A DNA stretch of 64,000 bases. Origin: Paenibacillus campinasensis. GTDB lineage: Bacteria > Bacillota > Bacilli > Paenibacillales > Paenibacillaceae. Position 1 is the stretch's first letter. Every line of letters starts with the position of its first letter. Both the position numbers and the translations under genes were made by a program. Of the stretch, positions 16,147 through 22,773 are shown one piece after another. Location: NCBI RefSeq assembly GCF_002272015.1, contig NZ_NPBY01000038.1:62001-126000 (forward strand), written 5' to 3'. The notes under the pieces were generated by a model, which saw only the letters and a list, made by a program, of their open reading frames with translations, had not been told where the DNA came from and did not search any database.

Positions 16147-16318
16147 GGGGGCATCATCCTGCTGATCGGCATACTCGCTTTTCTAAGCACAGTTGCATTT
16201 GCACGTTACATTGAACGAGGGGCAGTGTTTAAAATGAAGGCGATCGTTATTTTGACATTTCAGCGCATTACTGCTGCTGGGAATTCTGTCTGTGTTCATC
16301 ACAGTCCCAGTTGAGTAA
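16147..16318 (+). pseudogene. frameshifted fragment of a small membrane protein
   Basis: Frame one encodes GGIILLIGILAFLSTVAFAR, then YIERGAVFKMKAIVILTF. Shifting by one base near 16260 continues SALLLLGILSVFITVPVE and a TAA at 16316-16318, giving a coherent second hydrophobic segment. No start codon or ribosome binding site lies upstream; a G6 run and direct repeat A adjoin the 5' end. A sequencing error could also cause the shift. No family recognised. Confidence 0.45.
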
Positions 16319-16367
16319 ACAAAATCCCCCGGAGGTATCGCTCGTAAGCGGCTTTCCTCTGGGGGAT
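16317..16367 (-). terminator. terminator after the ABC-2 permease gene
   Basis: Strong stem ATCCCCCxGAGG/CCTCxGGGGGAT (16323-16335 and 16355-16367) with a long loop; minus-strand tail TTTTGTTTAC. It lies ~55 bp after the stop at 16423. Confidence 0.8.
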
Positions 16368-16422
16368 TTCTGACATAACCTAAATATCGTTTATATACTT
16401 CGATGCAGATAGAATTTACCCA

Positions 16423-17175
16423 CTAGACGACCTTTTCAACCTTAAACAATCTCATCAGAAAATGGGACAGGAACGCTGTCACGATACAGATCATTCCACT
16501 GTATGCAGCATAACGGAAGTCCAGAAAGCTGAAATCCATCCGAAGATAGTTCACCGCAGGAAATGCTGCGACAATGCCCACCAGAATGAAAATTCTAAAT
16601 ATTTTCAGTACAGTTTCACTTCCGTTGGTAGCCCAAACAATCGCATTAGCCATATACAAAAATGCAGCTATGCATAAAACAATGGTCAGACCAGAAGAGA
16701 AAAGACTCGTTGACCACACAGACCTAAACCCTAACAGAGTAAATATAAACCAAATTAGAACACCATTCATGATTGCCATAGCTACAACGCGGATCAGGGC
16801 AAACAGCCACACCGCAAGCATGATTTTACCGGGTTTGGACACTACCGCAAGCAGAAAACTCAGGTTCTTTTCAGCCTTTTCTTTCGTGAAGAACTGTAAG
16901 ACATGAGGTATACCGACATACAATGCAAACACCAATGCAGAAGACAGGAGACCAACAGCAATCAATGAATTGGTAAACATGACACGATGTTCCCGGGTCT
17001 CATTCAACTTGTGCAACAGTGGAACAAGACCATCGATCGTCAAACCCAGACTTGCTTCCAGTTCCCCTAGTTGACCGATCGTAAACACGAAGAAAATGCC
17101 AAACATCAATACTTGCATGGTCAATGACCTTTTCCAATTGAGGGTTTGCACATCCTTTCTTAATAACGGCAGCAA
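16423..17175 (-). CDS. ABC-2-type membrane protein
   Basis: About 250 residues with six hydrophobic segments (for example VLMFGIFFVFTIGQL, SLIAVGLLSSALVFALYVGI, ICIVTAFLSHFLMRLF). Start taken as TTG at 17175 because AAGGAG lies nine bases upstream; the frame is open to 17196. It follows the ATPase gene by ~38 bp, forming an ABC-2 export or immunity pair. The sequence here looks more AT-rich than the flanking core genes. Pairs of this type next to peptide-maturation genes often protect the producer or export the product; that role is inference. Confidence 0.75.
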   Translation of the reverse strand: MLPLLRKDVQTLNWKRSLTMQVLMFGIFFVFTIGQLGELEASLGLTIDGLVPLLHKLNETREHRVMFTNSLIAVGLLSSALVFALYVGIPHVLQFFTKEKAEKNLSFLLAVVSKPGKIMLAVWLFALIRVVAMAIMNGVLIWFIFTLLGFRSVWSTSLFSSGLTIVLCIAAFLYMANAIVWATNGSETVLKIFRIFILVGIVAAFPAVNYLRMDFSFLDFRYAAYSGMICIVTAFLSHFLMRLFKVEKVV

Positions 17176-17213
17176 GTACAGTCTCTCCTTCCCCAAAAAG
17201 ATTACTTTACACG

Positions 17214-18029
17214 TTAGTTTTGTACAGCCGCTTGTTTGGTTGTTCTGTAAAAGTCCTCCAATGAGCTTTTTTCCTTGAAAAATTCCTGGATTTCTATGCC
17301 GTGCTGCAGTAGAATTTGTAACGGCTGTTTAATAACCTCCGATTCAACCATAAATGTTACAGACTGCTCATCATGACTCACAACCGTCATTCCATCAATA
17401 TCCTGAAGAATGCTCACCACCAGTTGCGGGTTGTCACAAGTAACGACGTAACGTTGGGTCATTCCAGTGATCGCCTGAAGTGCTTGATCTGCTACAATGC
17501 GTCCTTGATGTATCATAATAACCTGATCAGCAATTTTCTCCAGATCAAATAAATCATGAGAGCTGATAAGAATTGATGTACCCTGCTTCGAACAGATTTC
17601 ACTGAGTTTGTCTCGTAGAAAAATTTTGGAATCCGGATCAAGACCGTTGAAGGGCTCATCCAGAATAAGCAGCTCGGGTTCGTGCAATAATTCACGTATT
17701 ATCATAAGCTTCTGCTTCATGCCTTTGGAAAAACGTCCCACCTTCAAAGAAGTTTTCAACTCAAAATGTTGCACAAGCTCGTTGTATCGTGCTGCAATTT
17801 TCTCTTTTTGCATTCCTCGGAGACGTGCAAAAAACAGGACATTCTCCCAAGCTGACATTTCACCGTACAATCCACCCTCGTCAAATACGATACCAAAACG
17901 GTTCCTGCTCTTCTGACTCATGTTATACGCTGGCTCGCCAAAGATCGTACATGCCCCTGTCGTTGGAGGGTAAAGTCCTGCAATGCAGCGAATGGTTGAC
18001 GTTTTACCCGCTCCGTTCTCGCCAATCAA
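17214..18029 (-). CDS. ABC transporter ATPase with missing or unusual N-terminus
   Basis: The ATPase core is complete from Walker A (GENGAGKTS) through the signature FSKGMKQK, Walker B LLILDEPFNGLDP and switch histidine ISSHD. Coding similarity continues upstream of the nominal TTG at 18029 to about 18113 (VLKNIDITTHSGQICALIG), but that frame has no ATG, GTG or TTG before a stop at 18114-18116. The conventional first ~20 residues are therefore lost or initiated at a rare codon. The same frame, beyond two stops, is that of the decayed exporter, so a deletion probably joined them. The gene may be non-functional. It pairs with the ABC-2 protein downstream. Confidence 0.65.
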   Translation of the reverse strand: MIGENGAGKTSTIRCIAGLYPPTTGACTIFGEPAYNMSQKSRNRFGIVFDEGGLYGEMSAWENVLFFARLRGMQKEKIAARYNELVQHFELKTSLKVGRFSKGMKQKLMIIRELLHEPELLILDEPFNGLDPDSKIFLRDKLSEICSKQGTSILISSHDLFDLEKIADQVIMIHQGRIVADQALQAITGMTQRYVVTCDNPQLVVSILQDIDGMTVVSHDEQSVTFMVESEVIKQPLQILLQHGIEIQEFFKEKSSLEDFYRTTKQAAVQN

Positions 18030-18119
18030 AGCACAGATTTGCCCGGAGTGCGTAGTAATGTCAATATTTTTAAGTACATGGTTTCCCCCCTCTAAGGATG
18101 ACCACGAAGGGTCTCATAT

Positions 18120-18514
18120 TCATGTGTATCTGCTGCCCACCAGGGTTGACCCTCCATGGGCCATTTCCGTATCCAATGCATTTGGAAAATCGGAGATAAA
18201 TGGTTGAAGCTGATACTTCTCCAGCAATGCCCTCAAATGAACGAGCTGTTCCGGCAGAGCATTCGGAAGGATATTGTCCAGAACTCCTCATCCTCCTTAT
18301 ACTCCCTTACTCTATCAATACTACCATTATGGGATTTATAGTTACTCCAAAGGTAGCCATAGCCTGAACATTTCCCAGCACTTTTGCAAGATAACCTAGT
18401 GAAAGATACATACTCACCTAAAGTTAGCGTTTTCCCCAAAATCATGATTCCGGAGAACAGTAATACTACAGCCCCGCCATAATTCGCCTGTAATAAGCGG
18501 AATTGGCATCGCAA
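18120..18514 (-). pseudogene. decayed ABC exporter (membrane plus ATPase fragment)
   Basis: Fragments in more than one frame assemble into part of a peptide/lipid-type ABC exporter. NYGGAVVLLFSGIMILGKTL and TLGEYVSF match the last membrane helices; a shifted frame gives LAKVLGNVQAMATFGVTINP; another gives GVLDNILPNALPEQLVHLRA then DFPNALDTEMAHGGS, the region before an ABC signature (compare LDTxVGExGxxLSGGQ). The signature itself is replaced by LVGSRYT and a stop. Most of the membrane domain and the Walker motifs are missing. It lies between a small membrane ORF and the ABC ATPase. Confidence 0.75.
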
Positions 18515-18676
18515 TTAATTCTTGAACATGCCAATAATCATAAATGTTGCAATATACAGGACAAAAACGATGGCCAGAATCATGCTCATCCTGCTTTTGT
18601 TCTTGACCTTCCTGTTCAGAAAGACAGTTAGTATGCCTATGGCCACAATACTTAAAATCATAATTAAATTGTTCAT
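18515..18676 (-). CDS. small two-helix membrane protein
   Basis: 53 codons, MNNLIMILSIVAIGILTVFL then a basic loop NRKVKNKSR and a second hydrophobic stretch ending IIGMFKN. GGAGAGC lies seven bases before the ATG. It sits between the radical-SAM remnant and the exporter remnant on the same strand. Unknown function; an immunity or leader-related protein of the former peptide locus is possible but unsupported by any motif. Confidence 0.55.
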   Translation of the reverse strand: MNNLIMILSIVAIGILTVFLNRKVKNKSRMSMILAIVFVLYIATFMIIGMFKN

Positions 18677-18689
18677 ACCAAGCTCTCCT

Positions 18690-19092
18690 TTAAAGCCTGT
18701 CTACATGAATTAAGCTGAGCTGCATACCCAATGAATTGAAATATTTATAGTAGTCTACAATTTCCTCACGAATATATAGTTATTTATTTAATACTACATT
18801 AAAACAGAAGGGAATTCCTGTTTTTCTCAATTTATTCATATTTTCGTAGAAATTTGAGAAGTCAGGACGATTTTCTATCATTCGATTGGTTAAATCCTGA
18901 TTATGGGAGGATGCATGGATAACCTAGCTGGCACCGGACAACTCTTCCCAGTTCAGCTCTCCTACGTCCATTAAGTTCGTATAGATAAAGATATTACGGT
19001 AACCGAGTTGACGTGCCTCTGCGAGAATTACAGAGAGAAGATCCCACTGCAACAACGGTTCTCCACCAATGATATGCAGTGATTGAGCACAC
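18690..19092 (-). pseudogene. decayed radical-SAM (SPASM/peptide-maturase-like) gene
   Basis: Minus-strand frame reads AQSLHIIGGEPLLQWDLLS, then EARQLGYRNIFIYTNLMD and NWEEL, hits an in-frame TAG near 18930, continues MIENRPDFSNFYENMNKLRK and TGIPFCFNVVLNK, then a stop; a shifted frame resumes LYIREEIVDYYKYFNSLG and MQLSLIHVDRL. The GGEPLL motif and alternating strands fit the second half of a radical-SAM barrel. The CxxxCxxC cluster half is absent upstream, where a terminator hairpin lies. At least one nonsense and one frameshift make it a pseudogene. Confidence 0.7.
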
Positions 19093-19093
19093 A

Positions 19094-19128
19094 GAAAAGA
19101 AGGAACACGCCGATATAAGGCGTGTTCC
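19094..19128 (-). terminator. terminator, probably of the van-like operon
   Basis: Ten-base-pair stem GGAACACGCC/GGCGTGTTCC (19102-19111 and 19119-19128), minus-strand tail TTCTTTTCTG. The nearest upstream minus-strand gene is the ligase, stop at 19295. Confidence 0.7.
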
Positions 19129-19294
19129 GATTGAAAGCCGAGGTGCCTCGGCCTCTTTCTTGTTCGTTCGGTTTTGTTCTATTCCTTTCACAGCTTCATT
19201 CAAACCCTGAAAGATCGATTGCTGCATAGTTTTAGGATGTCATCTTGCTGACCGCCCATCGAGTTCGTCGTGATGGAGATGCTCATGCTAGCCG

Positions 19295-20353
19295 TCATTC
19301 CCGGTCCGCGGCAGCGGCGAGCACCAGCAGCTTGTCAAGAATATGGGCATAGGATAGCCCGCTAGCTTGGAGCATACTTGGGTAGCGGGAGCTCGATGTG
19401 AAGCCCGGTATCGTATTGACTTCGTTAAACACAATTCTTCCGTCGTCAGCCAGGAACATATCCACCCGCGCCAAACCTCTACAGCCCAGTATTCTATAAA
19501 TCGATCGTGCCGTCTCCTTGACCCTGTCCGCCGTTTCCTCATCAATGCGGGCAGGCAAGTGGATCTTGGAATGGGCCAGCGTATACTTCTCGGCATAATC
19601 AAAAAAGCTCCCTTGCAGTTCAATCTCGTCAACAACACCAATCAGCGGATCTGAATTGCCCAGAACCGCACACCCCACCTCAAAGCCGTCGATGTTCTCC
19701 TCAATGACTACTTTGTTGTCGTGGCCAAAAGCGGTTTCGATACCTGCCGCCAATTCCTCCATGTTGTTAACCTTCGTTATACCGAGCGATGAACCTGACC
19801 TTGCCGGCTTGACGAAGAGCGGGAAGCCCAGCGCTTGCGCTTCTGACAAACGCGCTTCTATGTCTTCATTCTTATTAATCGTAAAGGAGCTCGGCGTACC
19901 GATGCCCGCAGCTTGCACCAGCTGATGCGCAAGCTCTTTGTCCATGCATAACGCGGAGGACAACATCCCGCACCCCACAAACGGAATGCCCGAGAGTTCC
20001 AATAATCCTTGCAGGGTGCCATCCTCTCCGTATTTGCCATGAAGGACCGGAAATACCACATCCACCGGCGTGACGCGGAACTCCGTTCCGACAAGCTCCA
20101 CCAGTCCTTGTACCTCTCTGCTTGGGGAGAGAAAAGACGGCCTGCAGCTAGGATGAATATGCCAGCGGTCTTGGCGAATATCCTCGATGCTCCCGCCGTA
20201 TCGAAGCCAGGACCCTTCCCGTGTAATTCCGATCAATACAAGATCATATTTCGCGGGACCCAAATGCTCGATTACCGCAGCGGCGGAGTTCAACGATACG
20301 TCGTACTCGCCGGAACGGCCGCCGAACAATACCGCAATCGTCTTTTTGTCCAT
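19295..20353 (-). CDS. D-alanine--D-serine-type ligase (VanG/VanC-like)
   Basis: 352 residues of the D-Ala-D-X ligase family (ATP-grasp). Visible: FGGRSGEYDVSLNSA near the N-terminus, FPVLHGKYGEDGTLQG, KPARSGSSLGI, IEENIDGFEVG, the omega-loop region GSFFDYAEKYTLAHSKI and the metal-binding FNEVNTIPGFT. By recollection of family sequences, the N-terminal motif and the FFDYxEKYTL loop are closer to VanG and VanC (D-Ala-D-Ser) than to housekeeping Ddl or D-lactate VanA types. It would make the dipeptide used as the precursor terminus, lowering vancomycin affinity. AAGGAGG is nine bases before the ATG; it is the last gene of the operon, 26 bp after the peptidase. Specificity is inference. Confidence 0.8.
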   Translation of the reverse strand: MDKKTIAVLFGGRSGEYDVSLNSAAAVIEHLGPAKYDLVLIGITREGSWLRYGGSIEDIRQDRWHIHPSCRPSFLSPSREVQGLVELVGTEFRVTPVDVVFPVLHGKYGEDGTLQGLLELSGIPFVGCGMLSSALCMDKELAHQLVQAAGIGTPSSFTINKNEDIEARLSEAQALGFPLFVKPARSGSSLGITKVNNMEELAAGIETAFGHDNKVVIEENIDGFEVGCAVLGNSDPLIGVVDEIELQGSFFDYAEKYTLAHSKIHLPARIDEETADRVKETARSIYRILGCRGLARVDMFLADDGRIVFNEVNTIPGFTSSSRYPSMLQASGLSYAHILDKLLVLAAAADRE

Positions 20354-20379
20354 CGTTATTTGCCTCCTTAAACTTTAAG

Positions 20380-21195
20380 TTAGTGTTTCGGAAGTTCGGA
20401 AATCGTTGTAATGATGAATCCGTCCCGATTATTTCCGGATATGCTGTAAGCGTCGTTTGTCAGGATGGGAATCTCGGTATCGTCTCCCTTATCTGCCGGC
20501 ACGTAATAAATTTTTGTCGTCATGTGCGTTTCCCGCAGCGTTAGCTGCTCCCCGGAATACCGATATGTCTTAACGAAGTCGATATACTCCTCCAAACAAA
20601 GATCCTTCTCCTCCATGATCCGGGAATGAGGGTATCCTACATATCGAAAGTGCCACGGTTCGTGGGAAATTTGAGTGATCGACTCCTTTTCCTTCTTATA
20701 CCGGAGAATAAAGCCGTAATTCGCAGCTTGTTCCCTGAAGGACCTGTATATCCCTCTGTCCGGGAATGTCGGTGCGATAAAATCGAGTTTGGATTTCAAC
20801 CTGCCGACATCGATCGCAAGTCCCGTTTGGTGCTCGCTGTGACCAGGCCAAGCTACATATTGGGACGTATAGTCGGCCCCCCGTTCGATTAGAGAATCGT
20901 TATAGATTCGGGTCTGTTCTTCTTTCGTTCGATAACCGCTGACCGCAAGGATATCATCCATGCCTCCGCAAGCCTTCAGCAGCGCATAAAGCTGCTCCAG
21001 GCATTGCTTGTCCAATCTCATTCCCTTGTCTAGCTGATGAATAGAAGGGTAGACATCCAGAGACCTAAGTTGATCGGCTTGTACCGGGAGTCTGACTGGG
21101 TGATGCCGGTTGACCAATACTAGCTCCCCTCTGAATATATCTTCGTGGCTTGCGCGAATGTTATAATGCTTCTGCCTCACTTCGAATGGCTTCAT
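20380..21195 (-). CDS. VanXY/VanY-like D,D-dipeptidase/carboxypeptidase (peptidase M15B)
   Basis: 271 residues from ATG at 21195 (GGGGGGA seven bases upstream); the open frame extends to 21327 but the added part is basic out-of-frame-type sequence overlapping the racemase. Motifs: SGYRTKEEQTRIYND, zinc motif HSEHQTGLAID, and EPWHFRYVGYPH with the catalytic glutamate and last zinc histidine. No signal peptide, so cytoplasmic like VanXY. VanXY enzymes remove D-Ala-D-Ala and terminal D-Ala so that only the altered precursor persists. A ~55-residue C-terminal extension (IYYVPA...YSISGNNRDGF) recalls the VanXYG type. The start lies 35 bp inside the racemase gene, suggesting translational coupling. 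Confidence 0.82.
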   Translation of the reverse strand: MKPFEVRQKHYNIRASHEDIFRGELVLVNRHHPVRLPVQADQLRSLDVYPSIHQLDKGMRLDKQCLEQLYALLKACGGMDDILAVSGYRTKEEQTRIYNDSLIERGADYTSQYVAWPGHSEHQTGLAIDVGRLKSKLDFIAPTFPDRGIYRSFREQAANYGFILRYKKEKESITQISHEPWHFRYVGYPHSRIMEEKDLCLEEYIDFVKTYRYSGEQLTLRETHMTTKIYYVPADKGDDTEIPILTNDAYSISGNNRDGFIITTISELPKH

Positions 21196-22444
21196 TCGGA
21201 ATCCCCCCACGATTTCTGTAAATTCTGGTGACTCGCTCCGTGATGGAGCTCGAGATTTCCTGCGGCACGACCTCGATACGATCGGCGATTTCCTGAATGG
21301 AGATGCTCTGTTCCTCCGAGCTGCCAATCAGAGTAACTTTCGTCCCCACGGGAACATCCTTTGGAAGCTCCACCGTAATTTGATCCATGGAGATTTTCCC
21401 GATTATTCTTGCCCGTTGCCCTTCGACCAGCACTTCCGCATGCCGCATGCTTTGCGACCAGCCATCGGCATAGCCGATCGGAATCGTGCCGATCCATTGA
21501 TCCTGTCCGGCCTGATAGGCATTGTCATAGCCTAGGTATTCCCCTTGATTCAGCCTCTTCGTGTGCATTAATCGGCTGTGCAGACTGAGTGCCGGCTTCA
21601 AGGTGATACCCGTAACCAGATGTTTCGGATAATAGCCGTACATGGCGGCTCCGATGCGAACCATGTCCATGCACAGTTCCGGAAAACGAAGCGCCGCCGC
21701 GCTTGCCGCGCAGTGATAATGGTTAACGTGGAGCTTGCTGCTCCATCGTTTCATTTCCTGAAAACGCCGAACTTGAAGCTCAAGATAACTGCTGTCTGCA
21801 TGGCTGGCCGTAGCAAAATGCGTATAAACCCCGTCCACCACAATATCCGGTGCATTCAGCCACGGAACCATGTCTCTCCATTCCTCTACCGTTCGAACTC
21901 CGATGCGTCCGAGCCCGGTGTCCATTTTTATATGAACATACAGCTGCCCCCCGGTATGGACGGGCTTGTACGCCCGCATCTCCCGAAACCAGGAGGCTCG
22001 TGTAACGGTAAGCATCAAATCATGCTTCAGAGCCAGCGGGGTGAGCTCTGGACGAATCGGAGTCAATATAAGAATCGGCAGCTTCAGGCCGGCCTTCCTT
22101 AAACGAAGGGCTTCTTCCATATATGCAACCGCTAAATAGTCCGCTCCTGCCTGAACGGCCTCCCTAGCTGTTTGGATATCCCCGTGACCGTACCCGTTTG
22201 CCTTCACTACCGCCATCAGCTTGGTGGAACGGGGCAGAAATTCGCGGATCGCCACCACGTTCTGGCGAATTTGTGTTAAGTCGATTTCGGCCCAAGTGTC
22301 ACGGTACATCAGCATATCTCCTGTATCGCACGGGACGGGTTGTTTTTCCTGCCCCTCTTCCTTCGCTCCGTTTCCAGGGCGGATGAAGGGAGCAGCATGT
22401 TCATTCGATGCTTCGAAATATATAGGAAACGGTATACTGCTCAT
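21161..22444 (-). CDS. alanine/serine racemase family protein
   Basis: 427 residues from 22444 (AGGAGGAG six bases before ATG) or 382 from an internal ATG at 22309, which also has AGGAG at good spacing and matches the usual Alr start MYRDTWAEIDL. PLP lysine in VVKANGYGHG, catalytic-region motifs HIKMDTGLGRIG, GYDNAYQAG and GYADGW. First gene of the operon, feeding D-alanine or D-serine to the ligase. VanT serine racemases normally carry an N-terminal membrane domain; here there is only a 45-residue hydrophilic extension, so the enzyme is soluble. Whether it prefers serine cannot be judged. Upstream, the divergent AraC-type regulator is the only regulator; no VanR/VanS pair is present. Confidence 0.85.
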   Translation of the reverse strand: MSSIPFPIYFEASNEHAAPFIRPGNGAKEEGQEKQPVPCDTGDMLMYRDTWAEIDLTQIRQNVVAIREFLPRSTKLMAVVKANGYGHGDIQTAREAVQAGADYLAVAYMEEALRLRKAGLKLPILILTPIRPELTPLALKHDLMLTVTRASWFREMRAYKPVHTGGQLYVHIKMDTGLGRIGVRTVEEWRDMVPWLNAPDIVVDGVYTHFATASHADSSYLELQVRRFQEMKRWSSKLHVNHYHCAASAAALRFPELCMDMVRIGAAMYGYYPKHLVTGITLKPALSLHSRLMHTKRLNQGEYLGYDNAYQAGQDQWIGTIPIGYADGWSQSMRHAEVLVEGQRARIIGKISMDQITVELPKDVPVGTKVTLIGSSEEQSISIQEIADRIEVVPQEISSSITERVTRIYRNRGGIPNEAIRSEAEAL

Positions 22445-22480
22445 CGTTGTCTCCTCCTGAGAACGTGCATGTAGAATATT

Positions 22481-22492
22481 TACGAATTCGTA
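22481..22492. promoter_or_regulatory. 12-bp palindrome upstream of the van-like operon
   Basis: TACGAATTCGTA, perfectly palindromic, 36 bp before the racemase start on the minus strand. Position suits an operator, but no regulator can be tied to it. Confidence 0.3.
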
Positions 22493-22634
22493 TTCAGCTT
22501 AAACCAACCGGTTGCCCAGTTCCTATCGATCATACTTACGCCAAACTAACAATCTTGTAAGAATCCCTCACTCACTGAACAAAAGGGATAACCATGCAAA
22601 GGCGGAAAGCAGAGAGTAATTTTCTATGCGTATG

Positions 22635-22732
22635 CGGATTTCCTAAATCAAGTCCTATGATCTTAAATAATGACTAATGATTTTTAACGGTGGATTAACA
22701 TCGGGCAACCCGCCCCTTAATACTCCTCCTTT
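22635..22732 (+). repeat. direct repeat copy B, leader of the AraC-type regulator
   Basis: Partner of 16041-16137 in the same orientation. It lies ~40 bp before the regulator's TTG start and probably contains its promoter. The two copies differ at about ten of 94 positions, so the duplication is not recent, or one copy arrived from a related strain. Confidence 0.9.
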
Positions 22733-22773
22733 ATAATGTGAGGAATCCATACTGCATACAAAGGAGGATTGCC

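Noticed and set aside
18994-19227. 77-codon minus-strand frame beginning MQQSIFQGLNEAVKGIEQ
   Set aside because: It runs through a terminator hairpin into the radical-SAM remnant in another frame and has no clear ribosome binding site; a small remnant cannot be excluded.
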